Source of the DNA: Salinimicrobium sp049680855
GTDB lineage: Bacteria > Bacteroidota > Bacteroidia > Flavobacteriales > Flavobacteriaceae
NCBI RefSeq assembly: GCF_049680855.1
Contig: NZ_JBMPGS010000003.1
Span: forward strand, 62,001-126,000
DNA: 64,000 nucleotides
Direction: 5' to 3'
Below the pieces are notes generated by a model. That model had not been told where the DNA came from, ran no database searches, and worked only from the letters and a program-made list of their open reading frames with translations. Positions 17,328-26,206 of the stretch are shown piece after piece. Each line of letters opens with the position of its first letter. Within the stretch, counting starts at the first letter, position 1. The position numbers were made by a program, and so were the translations under genes.

Positions 17328-17375
17328 ACTCACGCATTTTTACAGATTTTTCTACTTGAAAATTTATTTAAAAGG

Positions 17376-17409
17376 AAACGTCGCCCCTCTTTGGGAGCGG
17401 CGTTTTTTC
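17376..17409 (+). terminator. Intrinsic terminator after icd
   Basis: An imperfect GC-rich stem (AACGTCGCCCCTC / GGGAGCGGCGTT) with a short loop is followed by six T, about 50 bases after the icd stop. Confidence 0.75.
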
Positions 17410-17488
17410 ATAATAGCTATACCTGGCATCCAAAAAGATCATTTTTGAATCTCTGTCTGCGAAAACTATTGTTAGCTCTATGCACAAC

Positions 17489-17521
17489 TTGTTATTTTCA
17501 TAGAAAAAAACAATACCTTTG
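17489..17521 (+). promoter_or_regulatory. Promoter of oxyR
   Basis: TTG at 17489-17491 and TACCTTTG at 17514-17521 match the Bacteroidetes -33/-7 promoter, with 22 bases between. Transcription would start near 17528, which supports the ATG at 17547 as the true oxyR start over the longer open frame that begins upstream of this promoter. Confidence 0.65.
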
Positions 17522-17546
17522 CCAATGTAAATTAAGCCTCATAATT

Positions 17547-18488
17547 ATGACTATTACACAGTTGCATTACGTCCTGGCAGTTGCAGAACACCAGAATTTC
17601 ACCAAAGCTGCTCAAAAGGTTTTTGTCACTCAACCCACTTTGAGTATGCAAATTCAAAAGCTGGAAGATGAATTGGATGTATTGATTTTTGACAGAAGTA
17701 AAAAGCCTATTGAACTTACCGAAACGGGTAAAAAAATTGTACAGCAGGCCAGGAATATAGTTAACGAAAGCGACAGGATTAAGGATATTGTAGATCAACA
17801 AAAGGGATTTGTAGGCGGTCTTTTCCGCCTGGGGATTATCCCCACGGTTATGCCCACTCTACTACCAATGTTCCTCACCAATTTCATCAGGAAATATCCC
17901 AAAGTAAAATTAAAAATAGAAGAGCTTCATACAGAAGCCATGATGGAAAAATTGAAAGACGGGCATTTAGATGCCGGGATTGCAGCCACTCCCCTGAAAA
18001 TGGACAACATTAAAGAACAGCCGCTTTACTATGAACCTTTTGTGGGATATATTCCATCAGGCCATCGCCTGCATTCTCAAGAGAAATTAGAAGTGAATGA
18101 TTTGGATCTTGAAGATATTTTACTTCTGGAAGATGGACATTGTTTCAAAGAGGGCATACTTAACTTATGCAAATCCACCAGAACCTATGAAGAAGACCGC
18201 TTCCAACTGGAAAGCGGTAGTTTTGAGACCATGGTAAAACTTGCCAATGAAGGTTTGGGAATGACTTTGCTTCCTTACCTTCACACGCTTGATATAAAAG
18301 ATGGAGAAAAGCAGAACCTTCGCATGTTCAAGGAACCAGTTCCCGCTCGAGAAGTAAGTCTCATCTACAATAAAAGCGAATTAAAGATTCAAATAATAGA
18401 AGCCTTACGAGGTACTATTTCCGGTGTTGTAAAAGGCGCTATAGCTTTTCAAAACGTGCAGATCATTAGTCCTATCTCTTCGAAATAG
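17547..18488 (+). CDS. oxyR: OxyR, LysR-type hydrogen peroxide regulator
   Basis: The 313-aa protein is a LysR-family regulator with an N-terminal winged helix-turn-helix (TQLHYVLAVAEHQNFTKAA) and a periplasmic-binding-like sensor domain. The sensor has LLLEDGHCFKEGILNLC, with cysteines at residues 199 and 208. These are the same spacing and numbering as the redox pair of E. coli OxyR, so direct peroxide sensing by disulfide formation is very likely. The frame stays open upstream to 17391. I chose 17547 because it begins at the conserved LysR start and just after a good promoter. No catalase or Dps gene is adjacent, although thioredoxin reductase lies 5 kb away. Confidence 0.93.
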   Translation: MTITQLHYVLAVAEHQNFTKAAQKVFVTQPTLSMQIQKLEDELDVLIFDRSKKPIELTETGKKIVQQARNIVNESDRIKDIVDQQKGFVGGLFRLGIIPTVMPTLLPMFLTNFIRKYPKVKLKIEELHTEAMMEKLKDGHLDAGIAATPLKMDNIKEQPLYYEPFVGYIPSGHRLHSQEKLEVNDLDLEDILLLEDGHCFKEGILNLCKSTRTYEEDRFQLESGSFETMVKLANEGLGMTLLPYLHTLDIKDGEKQNLRMFKEPVPAREVSLIYNKSELKIQIIEALRGTISGVVKGAIAFQNVQIISPISSK

Positions 18489-18502
18489 AAAAAATCAAAA
18501 GG

Positions 18503-18532
18503 AAAAAAGCGGCTTTTCAGCCGCTTTTTTTA
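18503..18532. terminator. Bidirectional terminator between oxyR and the 65-aa gene
   Basis: AAAAAAGCGGC and GCCGCTTTTTTT form a stem with a short loop. A and T runs flank both sides, so it can serve the rightward oxyR and the leftward small gene. Confidence 0.85.
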
Positions 18533-18727
18533 AGAATTTAGATAAGTTAAACATTTGTTTAGTTGAGGATTCTGCTGTGTCAAAGCTAATATCCAGACTT
18601 TTAATTCCTCAATTTCATAAGGCAGTAATCTTTCAAAAGCTTTTTTCACTTCTTTGCAGAAAAGCGTTACATCGAAACTTACCTTTTGAAGGACAGTTTT
18701 GGTGTATTCAAACATCGCTCTCGCCAT
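18530..18727 (-). CDS. Small conserved-type cytosolic protein, unknown function
   Basis: This 65-aa frame has a plausible coding composition, with no membrane helix or signal peptide. It reads as two helices: KTVLQKVSFDVTLFCKEVKKAFERL and LPYEIEELKVWILALTQ. Small proteins of this kind are common in Flavobacteriaceae. I do not recognise a named family and have no direct homology evidence. It ends at the shared terminator opposite oxyR. Confidence 0.55.
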   Translation of the reverse strand: MARAMFEYTKTVLQKVSFDVTLFCKEVKKAFERLLPYEIEELKVWILALTQQNPQLNKCLTYLNS

Positions 18728-18858
18728 AATTTGACAATTTTAATTGATAAGTCAGATTTAGGTAATATTATAACCTATAGGCTGAAAGTTTTTTAATTTG
18801 TTCATCAATTTAAGAAAAAACTCCTGATTGGAAGAAGAAGATGATCATTTTAACAAAT

Positions 18859-19659
18859 TTAGAAGCGGTTATCTCCATCCATCATATTACCCAAACCACC
18901 CAGGATGCTCCCTTCTCCTTTATCTTTACCACCGCCTTGTGGTGCTGCGGCTAGAATTCTGCCTGCAAGTCGGCTAAATGGCAGGGACTGGACATATACA
19001 GTTCCCGGTCCTGTAAGGGTTGCAAAGAAGAGACCTTCCCCTCCAAAAAGGGTGTTTTTGATACCTCCTACAAATTCAATATCATAATTAACTTCTTTTG
19101 TAAAGCCAATAATACAGCCCGTATCTACCTTTAATTTTTCTCCCGGCTGAAGCACTTTTTTGGCAGTCGTACCTCCCGAATGCACGAATGCCAGGCCGTC
19201 TCCCTCAAGTTTCTGCATGATAAAACCTTCTCCTCCAAAAAACCCACGTCCCATTTTTCGGCTGAATTCCAATCCTATGGCTACTCCTTTCGCTGCGCAC
19301 AGAAAAGCATCTTTTTGACAGATAAACTTTCCGCCGAACTCCGTAAGATCTATAGGTATTACTTTTCCGGGATAAGGTGAAGCAAAACTTATTTTTTTCT
19401 TTCCCAACTCTTCATTTGAGAAAATGGTCATAAACAGGCTTTCCCCTGTGAGAAGTCTTTTCCCCGCGCCAAGAATTTTTCCTAGAAAACCTTCGTCCTT
19501 TCCAGAACCATCTCCAAAAATGGTATTCATTTGAATACCGTTATCCATCATCATGAAGTTTCCGGCTTCTGCAATGACTGCTTCTTTAGGGTCCAGTTCC
19601 AGTTCCACATACTGCATTTCTTCACCAAAGATTTCGTAATCAATTTCGTGGGATGTCAT
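18859..19659 (-). CDS. TIGR00266/AIM24-family protein
   Basis: The 266-aa protein is of the TIGR00266 (AIM24) type. Recognisable parts are EMQYVELELDPKEAVIAEAGNFMMM at the start, repeated glycine-rich beta segments (GRGFFGGEGFIMQKLEGDGLAFVHSGG) and KNTLFGGEGLFFATLTGPGTVYVQSLPFSRLAGRI at the end. The fold is a beta-sandwich of the tryptophan-RNA-binding-attenuator-like type. No enzymatic role is established for the bacterial members. It follows the DUF4442 gene by 15 bases on the same strand, so they are likely co-transcribed. Confidence 0.88.
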   Translation of the reverse strand: MTSHEIDYEIFGEEMQYVELELDPKEAVIAEAGNFMMMDNGIQMNTIFGDGSGKDEGFLGKILGAGKRLLTGESLFMTIFSNEELGKKKISFASPYPGKVIPIDLTEFGGKFICQKDAFLCAAKGVAIGLEFSRKMGRGFFGGEGFIMQKLEGDGLAFVHSGGTTAKKVLQPGEKLKVDTGCIIGFTKEVNYDIEFVGGIKNTLFGGEGLFFATLTGPGTVYVQSLPFSRLAGRILAAAPQGGGKDKGEGSILGGLGNMMDGDNRF

Positions 19660-19674
19660 AATATTATGTTTAGG

Positions 19675-20130
19675 TTAATTTTTTACTTTTACCGTCCATT
19701 CAAAATTAAAGGTGGATACGACCACTCCTTCTTTATTCCTCCCGACAGATTTCATCCAGAAAGTCTGCCCCTCCCCTGTTTCCAAACTCTCCTTTATAGC
19801 GTCTTCAATCAAATTTCCATCTTTACACTCAAAAGAAATCTTTCCGGTAGCTTTTTTGGTAAAGGAGGCATTGTTCTTCTGGACCAACATGGAGATCTTT
19901 CTATTGCTTTCCTGAATGCGATTCATAACCAATGCGCCTGTACTCAATTCAGCAGCCATTGCCTGTACTGCAAAATACATAGAATTAAAGGGATTTTGAT
20001 TGATCCACCGGTGCCTCACTCCTACTCTACAGGCATCACTACTTATTTCTTTAATTCTTACGCCACAAAGCCATGCTGATGGCAGTTTTAGCATTAAAAA
20101 GGTGTTCAGTTTTCGTGTTCCTAAAGCCAT
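19675..20130 (-). CDS. DUF4442-type hotdog-fold protein
   Basis: This 151-aa protein has the look of the DUF4442 family, which adopts a thioesterase-like hotdog fold. Typical pieces are LPSAWLCGVRIKEIS, RHRWINQNPFNSMYFAVQAMAAELSTG near residues 40-66, and ASFTKKATGKISFECKDG. Family enzymes are presumed acyl-CoA thioesterases without a known substrate. It is the first gene of a two-gene leftward unit with the TIGR00266 gene. A 182-residue frame on the opposite strand here is a shadow. Confidence 0.75.
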   Translation of the reverse strand: MALGTRKLNTFLMLKLPSAWLCGVRIKEISSDACRVGVRHRWINQNPFNSMYFAVQAMAAELSTGALVMNRIQESNRKISMLVQKNNASFTKKATGKISFECKDGNLIEDAIKESLETGEGQTFWMKSVGRNKEGVVVSTFNFEWTVKVKN

Positions 20131-20222
20131 AGATGATTTTAAATTCCTATAAATGTAGCTAAAATATGATTGGTTTGAAATGTTAAATTTTCAAAAATTA
20201 CAAATTTATATGGTACTATGTG

Positions 20223-20254
20223 TTGCACACTACTATCTTTTATATATATATTTG
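20223..20254 (+). promoter_or_regulatory. Promoter of the DUF4870 gene
   Basis: TTG at 20223-20225 and TATATTTG at 20247-20254 form a Bacteroidetes-type -33/-7 promoter with 21 bases between. It lies just before the ATG at 20274 and excludes the longer frame that begins at 20220. Confidence 0.6.
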
Positions 20255-20273
20255 TATAACTAAATATTCGGTT

Positions 20274-20780
20274 ATGGAATCACACAACAACAAATCTTAT
20301 CAAACATTGGCAGCGTTGATACACATTTCTACTTTTTCAAAGTATATCATTCCACTGGGCAATTTCATTTTTCCCTTGATCATCTGGACCACTGGAAAGA
20401 AGGATCGGCTTATTGACCATCATGGTAAGCAGGCCTTAAATTTTCAACTAAGTATCTTCTTTTATATGGTGCTGGTAGTGGGATGCGCACTGGCAGGTAT
20501 TTTAATAACAGGAATTAATTCAGGAATTGGAGAATATTCAATACCCAATGATCTTATTAGGTTAACAACTGTCTCTGCTGCCTTGCCCTTGCTAACTGTT
20601 ATTACAGTTGCATCGGTTTTACTGGCAGGATTATTCATACTTGAACTGGCCTGTGTGATAATCGCGACGGTTAAAGCAAGCGACGCGAAATATTATAAAT
20701 ATCCCATTACCATAAATTTTATTACTACTTCCGAAGAGGTAAACAAACGAAACAAAAAAATGGCTACAGAGCCCGTATAA
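20274..20780 (+). CDS. DUF4870-type small membrane protein
   Basis: The 168-aa protein resembles DUF4870 proteins. These share a short N-terminus, a first hydrophobic helix around LIHISTFSKYIIPLGNFIFPLIIW, the conserved DHHGKQALNFQLS segment near residues 55-67, and further helices. Function is unknown, and many Gram-positive and Bacteroidetes members are encoded near PspC/PadR genes. Here it is followed by a PadR regulator and a PspC-domain protein in the same direction, so the three may belong to one envelope-stress transcript. The 20274 start is chosen over 20220 because of the promoter between them. Confidence 0.8.
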   Translation: MESHNNKSYQTLAALIHISTFSKYIIPLGNFIFPLIIWTTGKKDRLIDHHGKQALNFQLSIFFYMVLVVGCALAGILITGINSGIGEYSIPNDLIRLTTVSAALPLLTVITVASVLLAGLFILELACVIIATVKASDAKYYKYPITINFITTSEEVNKRNKKMATEPV

Positions 20781-20853
20781 AAAGGAACATATCGAATTCA
20801 TCATCAAATCAATCATAAAATGAACAGTACATCAACATTCAAATTGAAGCCTT

Positions 20854-21198
20854 ATGAAGATTGAAAATACAAAAGCGCAAATGCGTAAAGGAGTTCTGGA
20901 ATACTGCATTCTTTCGGTATTACGCGACGAGGACGCTTACGTTGCCGAAATCCTGGCAACATTAAAAGACGCAAAACTCCTGGTAGTGGAGGGAACTATT
21001 TACCCCTTGCTTACCAGACTAAAAAATGCCGGACTGCTCACCTACCGTTGGGAGGAATCCAGCAGCGGACCGCCAAGAAAATACTACGGTCTCACAGATA
21101 CTGGAAAAATTTTCCTGAAAGAACTAACTACCACCTGGGAGGAACTCCAAACAGCTGTAACCATCGTAACCACTCAAAAAAAGAAAAGTCATGAATAA
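20854..21198 (+). CDS. PadR-family transcriptional regulator
   Basis: The 114-aa protein is a small winged-helix regulator. It has RKGVLEYCILSVLRDEDAYVAEIL in the recognition region and VVEGTIYPLLTRLKNAGLLTYRWEESSSGPPRKYYGLTDTG, which is the PadR signature near residues 47-88. PadR proteins are usually repressors and many control the PspC gene next to them. Its 3' end overlaps the PspC gene by 8 bases, so the pair is translationally coupled and probably autoregulated. Confidence 0.93.
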   Translation: MKIENTKAQMRKGVLEYCILSVLRDEDAYVAEILATLKDAKLLVVEGTIYPLLTRLKNAGLLTYRWEESSSGPPRKYYGLTDTGKIFLKELTTTWEELQTAVTIVTTQKKKSHE

Positions 21199-23176
21199 AA
21201 CAGTAAATATAAATCTTGCCGGCGTTTTCTTCCACATAGATGAAGATGCTTATGCCAAACTGCAGCATTACCTTGATACGATAAAACGTTCATTAACGTC
21301 TACTCAGGGAAGTGATGAAATCATTGCAGATATAGAAGCGCGTATTGCTGAATTATTTTCTGAAAAGCGTAAAAATGAGCGGTACGTTATAGGCATAAAA
21401 GAGGTTGAAGAGGTGATCGCCATCATGGGCCAGCCTGAAGACTATGTGCTCGATGAGGAAATTTTTGAAGACGAGCCTGCTTATAAGACACCTAAAACTA
21501 GTAAGCAGTTGTTTCGCGATACCGAAAACTCTTATATAAGCGGTGTTTCCTCCGGGTTGGGTCATTACCTTGGAATAAGCGCCATCTGGATGCGTTTAAT
21601 CTGGATCTTACTTAGCATTTTCTCGAGTGGAGGGTTTATTCTTATTTACGTAGCGCTTTGGATATTTATCCCTGAAGCCAAAACCACAGCCGATAAACTT
21701 GCAATGAGAGGAGAGCCCGTAACGGTGAGCAATATAGAGAGGAAAATTAAAGAAGGGTTTGATGATGTCTCAGGAAAAGTGAAGAACATTGATTATGAAA
21801 AATATGGTTATAAAGCTCGTACGGGAGCCGGGTCTGCAGCTACCGCAGTAGGAAAAGGAGTTTCTTTTCTGCTGAACATATTCGTGAAATTCATTGGAAT
21901 TATCCTCCTGCTCTTTGCCGGCACTTTATTAATAGGATTATTCATTGGTCTCTTTTCGGTTGGCACTTTTGGTATTATTGATGCCCCCTGGACAGATTAT
22001 ATTGAAATGGCCGCGATAGGTGCTCCCCTGTGGTTAATGTCTTTGTTAGCTTTTCTTTTGGCTGGAATCCCGGCGTTCTTTGTGTTCATTTTGGGACTAA
22101 AGATCTTAATGAAAAAATCAAAAACTATTGGAACTACTGCAAAGCTGGTTCTTTTTGGAGCCTGGCTCCTGGCGCTAATGGGCGCAGCGATCATAGGGAT
22201 AAAGCAGGCTACACACAGAGCTTTTGAAGGAGAAGTGATCGTTACAGAAAATTTACCCGTTACCGATCAGGATACCTTGTTTGTGGAAATGAAGTTTCAT
22301 CCCAATTACTCTTCACGATATCAGGATGGAGAAGTAAAAATTCATTATGACGATAATGATCGAAAAATCATATTGGCAGACGATGTGCGGCTAATCGTGA
22401 AATCTACTAAAGATTCGGTAGGTAGTATTGAAATCCTGAAATCTGCTGATGGCAAGGATTTAAAAGAAGCCAGAACACGTGCTGAAAATATAGAATACAA
22501 CATGGAGTTCAGAAACAACAGGTTAATTTTGGATGCCTTCCTGACTTCAGAATTACAATACCACTGGCGCGATCAGGAAGTTGTGGTAACCCTGTATTTA
22601 CCTGTTGGCAGCACTTTGTATGCCGATGATAACACCTACTATTACCACAGAAATTCAGATTGGTATGGTGACATTCTGCATAACGGGGAGGAAGAGCATT
22701 TCTTAACCATCACGAAAGATGGTACAGAATGCCCGGATTGTCCTGTGGATGAAGATTTCATTGAAGAAGATTCTTGGGAAAACACCATTGATGAATGGGA
22801 AGAAATAGACAGCCTGCCTGGGTCTGAAGATGCATGGGATGAGGGCGATACTTTAGATTCCGTCAATAGTTCTGCCACACATTTTTTATTAAACAAACAG
22901 GAGGCTGAACTAAGTATTTCCGCAGAAACTACTAAAGAGGAGCTCTTGAAAATTTCCAGGGAGCTTGCCAGAAAAGTGAATATAGCCCTGGATTTTTCAA
23001 ATTCGAGGTTTAATCAGTCCGGAAAGCTGGAAACCTTGTCATTGCTAGTAGATTGCAACGATGGCTTTTCAGGAGAAACTATGGTTTCGTCTTTTCTTCT
23101 TAAAAAGAATAATTATGGCTTTCATCGAGATTATACAGCCCGTGGGGACCAGGCGTTTTTCATTGGGAAAATGTAA
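21191..23176 (+). CDS. PspC-domain membrane protein
   Basis: This 661-aa protein has an N-terminal helical region (residues 1-95, NKTVNINLAGVFFHIDEDAY). The PspC domain follows at about 105-165 (LFRDTENSYISGVSSGLGHYLG...FIPEA), with a membrane helix. At least three more membrane helices lie between residues 225 and 345, and a long soluble C-terminal domain of about 300 residues is acidic near the end. PspC proteins act in phage-shock/envelope-stress sensing, and the large C-terminal part is typical of Bacteroidetes versions. It overlaps the PadR gene by 8 bases. Confidence 0.9.
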   Translation: MNKTVNINLAGVFFHIDEDAYAKLQHYLDTIKRSLTSTQGSDEIIADIEARIAELFSEKRKNERYVIGIKEVEEVIAIMGQPEDYVLDEEIFEDEPAYKTPKTSKQLFRDTENSYISGVSSGLGHYLGISAIWMRLIWILLSIFSSGGFILIYVALWIFIPEAKTTADKLAMRGEPVTVSNIERKIKEGFDDVSGKVKNIDYEKYGYKARTGAGSAATAVGKGVSFLLNIFVKFIGIILLLFAGTLLIGLFIGLFSVGTFGIIDAPWTDYIEMAAIGAPLWLMSLLAFLLAGIPAFFVFILGLKILMKKSKTIGTTAKLVLFGAWLLALMGAAIIGIKQATHRAFEGEVIVTENLPVTDQDTLFVEMKFHPNYSSRYQDGEVKIHYDDNDRKIILADDVRLIVKSTKDSVGSIEILKSADGKDLKEARTRAENIEYNMEFRNNRLILDAFLTSELQYHWRDQEVVVTLYLPVGSTLYADDNTYYYHRNSDWYGDILHNGEEEHFLTITKDGTECPDCPVDEDFIEEDSWENTIDEWEEIDSLPGSEDAWDEGDTLDSVNSSATHFLLNKQEAELSISAETTKEELLKISRELARKVNIALDFSNSRFNQSGKLETLSLLVDCNDGFSGETMVSSFLLKKNNYGFHRDYTARGDQAFFIGKM

Positions 23177-23227
23177 AATTCGCATGATTGAAAATTGTTT
23201 CAGTTCATCTTCTGTAAAAAGAAATCA

Positions 23228-23437
23228 ATGATTAAATCACAGAAAATGGCAACTTTATTAAACGCTTTATTAGCTTCCCTGTTTTCTGCCTTTTTAAGCA
23301 CGCCCGAGCCGGTTTCGCTAGCAGCTTTTACTTCTTATCAATCGACGACTGAAGTAACAGTACAGGCAGAGAAAAAAGAACCTGAAAAATTCAAAATTTT
23401 TTTTGAGCCTCAAAGTGAAACCTTTTGCCATGCATAA
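23228..23437 (+). CDS. Small protein with hydrophobic N-terminus, unknown function
   Basis: The 69-aa frame starts MIKSQKMATLLNALLASLF, a possible signal peptide or anchor, followed by a polar tail rich in Thr, Glu and Lys. I do not recognise a family. It begins 51 bases after the PspC gene and ends at the terminator at 23436-23467. It may be the last small member of the DUF4870-PadR-PspC transcript. A longer upstream frame start at 23195 lacks the hydrophobic organisation at its N-terminus. Confidence 0.5.
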   Translation: MIKSQKMATLLNALLASLFSAFLSTPEPVSLAAFTSYQSTTEVTVQAEKKEPEKFKIFFEPQSETFCHA

Positions 23438-23467
23438 AAAAAGTCCCGGAAATTCCGGGACTTTTTT
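23436..23467. terminator. Bidirectional terminator between the 69-aa gene and trxB
   Basis: AAGTCCCGGAA and TTCCGGGACTT form a strong stem with A and T runs outside, between two convergent genes. It is the strongest terminator in this part of the window. Confidence 0.9.
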
Positions 23468-23489
23468 ATCTTTTTAAGTGTGATCTGGC

Positions 23490-24458
23490 TTATGCAGTAA
23501 CTTCTTCATTGCTTTCAACAGCGGCAAGATATCTTTCTGCATCAAGGGCTGCCATACAGCCTGTGCCGGCAGCAGTAATTGCCTGTCGGTACTCTTTATC
23601 CTGAACATCTCCACTGGCAAAAACGCCAGGGGCATTGGTTTTGGTAGATTTACCTTTGGTAATAATATAACCCGTAGGATCCATTTCAATTTGATCTTTG
23701 AAAATCTCGGTGTTCGGCTTATGTCCAATAGCAATAAACAAACCTGTGATTTTGATCTCTTCCTTTTCACCTGTCTTATTGTTGATCATTTTAAGACCTT
23801 CAACCACTTGGTCACCAACAACTTCCTCTACTTCCGTATTATATCTTAAATCAATATTTTTAGTACTTGCTACCCTGTGCTGCATTGCTTTTGAAGCGCG
23901 CATTTCATCCCCTCTTACAAGCATTGTTACCTTCGTACAAATATTTGCAAGATACGTAGCCTCTTCGGCTGCAGTATCTCCTCCTCCAACAATTGCTACT
24001 TCCTGGTTCTTATAAAAGAAGCCGTCACAAACCGCACAGGCAGAAACGCCGCCGCCTCTCAACTTTTGTTCACTTGGAAGACCCAGGTATTTTGCAGTTG
24101 CACCGGTAGATATAATGACGGTTTCAGCTTCAAGTTCTTTAGAATTGTCTACAGTAACTTTATGTATGCCTCCAACTTCTTTGCTAAAATCAACCGCAGT
24201 CACCATTCCTATTCTAACATCAGTTCCAAATCGCTCTGCCTGCTGTTGCAGCTGTACCATCATAGTAGGGCCGTCTACACCTTCAGGATATCCGGGAAAA
24301 TTATCCACTTCGGTAGTGGTAGTTAATTGTCCTCCCGGTTCAAGCCCCGTGTACATCACGGGATGCATATCTGCACGTGCCGCGTAAATGGCTGCCGTAT
24401 ATCCCGCAGGACCAGATCCTATGATTAAGCATTTTACTCTTTCTAATTTTTCGGCCAT
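23490..24458 (-). CDS. trxB: TrxB, thioredoxin reductase
   Basis: TrxB uses NADPH and FAD to reduce thioredoxin. The 322-aa protein has the FAD site IGSGPAGYTAAIYAARA, the redox-active CAVC in GVSACAVCDGFF near residue 140, the NADPH site VAIVGGGDTAAEEA, and the C-terminal FAD segment GVFASGDVQDKEYRQAITAAGTGC. An in-frame ATG at 24506 exists, but 24458 begins at the family start and lies downstream of the -7 box at 24482-24489, so it is preferred. The peroxide regulator OxyR lies 5 kb to the left. Confidence 0.95.
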   Translation of the reverse strand: MAEKLERVKCLIIGSGPAGYTAAIYAARADMHPVMYTGLEPGGQLTTTTEVDNFPGYPEGVDGPTMMVQLQQQAERFGTDVRIGMVTAVDFSKEVGGIHKVTVDNSKELEAETVIISTGATAKYLGLPSEQKLRGGGVSACAVCDGFFYKNQEVAIVGGGDTAAEEATYLANICTKVTMLVRGDEMRASKAMQHRVASTKNIDLRYNTEVEEVVGDQVVEGLKMINNKTGEKEEIKITGLFIAIGHKPNTEIFKDQIEMDPTGYIITKGKSTKTNAPGVFASGDVQDKEYRQAITAAGTGCMAALDAERYLAAVESNEEVTA

Positions 24459-24481
24459 AATATGTAATACTTTATTTTGTG

Positions 24482-24489
24482 CAAAAATA
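24482..24489 (-). promoter_or_regulatory. -7 promoter box of trxB
   Basis: On the minus strand this reads TATTTTTG, matching TAnnTTTG, 23 bases before the trxB start at 24458. It argues against the longer frame starting at 24506. Confidence 0.5.
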
Positions 24490-24658
24490 ATAACTTTCGA
24501 TAACACTAGAGAGCTAAAGCAATTAACTTTTACTATTTACAAATAGCAGTGTCTAATTACTTCTCCAGAATCATACCAATTTCATAAGAAAAGGTCGTAA
24601 ATAACCTGTCTTTCTTACTTTTAGAATTAACTTTGCTGTTCATTTTAAAGAAACTGAA

Positions 24659-25282
24659 ATGTCTTTATTCCTGTTACTGGACTTTTTAGGAACCATTGCC
24701 TTTGCAACTTCAGGCGCTTTAACGGCGATGCACAAAAAACTGGACATTTTTGGCATTTTTATTATAGGCTTTGTAACGGCCATTGGCGGTGGTACGCTAC
24801 GAGATGTGCTGACCGGCAGTACACCGGTAATTTGGATGGAACAAACATTGTATATGTATACTATTGGCATCACAGTCATCCTGGCAATTATCTTCAGGAG
24901 ATATTTAAACCATCTTCGCAAATCTCTTTTCCTGTTTGACACTATTGGACTGGGAATTTTTACCATCACTGGTGTGGAAACAGGGGTTCAAAACGGCCTG
25001 GATCCCATTGTATCAATTGCGCTGGGTGCAATGACAGGAACTTTTGGTGGAGTCATTAGAGATATCCTTTGCAATGAGATCCCGGTGATCTTTCGAAAAG
25101 AAATTTACGCCACTGCATGTATCATTGGTGCCTTGGCTTACGTCATCCTTTACAACCTGGGGCTAGATAAGGATTTTCTCTACATCGCCACCTCACTCAC
25201 AGTAATTACCATCAGATTGCTGGTGGTGAGATTTCACATTTCTCTTCCATCATTTTACGTAAACGAGAACATTCAAAAATAG
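24659..25282 (+). CDS. TRIC-like/UPF0126 trimeric cation channel protein
   Basis: The 207-aa membrane protein has two repeats of the UPF0126 domain. Each contains a helix and a glycine-rich stretch: ATSGALTAMHKKLDIFGIFIIGFVTAIGGGTLRDVL in repeat one and IALGAMTGTFGGVIRDILCNEIP in repeat two. The GGG-x-x-RD motif is characteristic of bacterial TRIC proteins, which form trimeric monovalent cation channels. There are about seven hydrophobic segments. It is a single gene, convergent with the dehydrogenase gene, with four bases between stops. Confidence 0.88.
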   Translation: MSLFLLLDFLGTIAFATSGALTAMHKKLDIFGIFIIGFVTAIGGGTLRDVLTGSTPVIWMEQTLYMYTIGITVILAIIFRRYLNHLRKSLFLFDTIGLGIFTITGVETGVQNGLDPIVSIALGAMTGTFGGVIRDILCNEIPVIFRKEIYATACIIGALAYVILYNLGLDKDFLYIATSLTVITIRLLVVRFHISLPSFYVNENIQK

Positions 25283-25286
25283 CATT

Positions 25287-26177
25287 TCACAAACTCTTTA
25301 TATTTTCCAGTACTTTTTCTGAAAGTCTCCGTTCTGTTTCGGCTGACCATCCCGCGCTTTTCTTTGAAAAAATTACATTCGACCTATTTTCAAGGTCTGC
25401 AGGTAATTCTTTTTTCCCATCCCCGTCAAAAATGGCATAATTTGAGGCATTCTTGATCCATTCTTCAAAAGCGCTTTCCTGAAATGGCAATCCAAGTGAT
25501 GTATTTATAAGAATTTTTTCATGTCCAAAATGACGAAATTCTTCTTCTTTTATAAGCACTGTATTCTTCGGAAGGTGTACTGAAATGATCTCACACTTTT
25601 CAAGCAATTCTTTTAGCGGAAGATACTTCACTCCTTTTTCTTCCCATTTTTCCTTCCTGCTGCGGCTAAAGTAGTAAAGCTCGGCACCAAAGGGTAACAG
25701 GCATTTCGCCAGCATTTGTCCTGTGGTTCCCAGCCCTATGATACCAATCTTCCTGTTCGTAAGTTCCAGCGGCATTTCCTTCCATTGTTGCTCTCCAAAA
25801 CCGTGCAGTAATCGAATCAATTCAGAAATAACAAATTCAATCACACCCGGGTCACCATAGTCCCTGATTCCCTTTACCGTAATTCCTCTTTCCCTGGAAA
25901 AATTCACCGGTACGTTGGCAGAAGCATCGTCATACAGACTGCAGCACATCCCAATGTATTTAAGATTGGGGCATTTTTTAATAATTTCTTCAGAAATTTG
26001 GGTGCGCCACGAGACAAGAACAGCCTCGGCATCTCCTATTCGGTTTAAGATCTCCTCATCACTCTCAGGATAATCCAGATGATATTCAATTTTCTTTTCA
26101 CTTAGCTTTTGTAGCTCTTCCAGTGCCCAATCCTGAAGTTTTGTTTTATCAAGGCATACAATCCTGTTGAATTTCAT
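25287..26177 (-). CDS. D-2-hydroxyacid dehydrogenase-like protein
   Basis: The 296-aa protein has the two-domain layout of NAD-dependent D-2-hydroxyacid dehydrogenases. The N-terminal part shows AVLVSWRTQI and PNLKYIGMCCSLYDDA. The NAD-binding part begins with KIGIIGLGTTGQMLAKCL near residues 155-172 (GxGxxG). EIISVHLPKN and the ILINTSLG segment follow. Typical members are 310-330 aa with an Arg/Glu/His triad. Here the C-terminal catalytic-His region is degenerate (FSKKSAGWSAET), so activity is uncertain. It is the last gene of the leftward acyl-CoA carboxylase cluster, 29 bases after pccB. Confidence 0.78.
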   Translation of the reverse strand: MKFNRIVCLDKTKLQDWALEELQKLSEKKIEYHLDYPESDEEILNRIGDAEAVLVSWRTQISEEIIKKCPNLKYIGMCCSLYDDASANVPVNFSRERGITVKGIRDYGDPGVIEFVISELIRLLHGFGEQQWKEMPLELTNRKIGIIGLGTTGQMLAKCLLPFGAELYYFSRSRKEKWEEKGVKYLPLKELLEKCEIISVHLPKNTVLIKEEEFRHFGHEKILINTSLGLPFQESAFEEWIKNASNYAIFDGDGKKELPADLENRSNVIFSKKSAGWSAETERRLSEKVLENIKSL

Positions 26178-26206
26178 TAGTTAAATTTGGAGTTATTAAG
26201 TTGTTT

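Noticed and set aside
17391..17546. N-terminal extension of OxyR by 52 residues
   Set aside because: A promoter lies inside it and the extra residues do not match LysR proteins.
19531..20079. A 182-residue open frame on the plus strand
   Set aside because: It is antisense to the well-supported TIGR00266 and DUF4442 genes and has no domain or promoter.
24459..24506. Longer start of trxB
   Set aside because: The -7 box lies inside this stretch and the product would be longer than the family.
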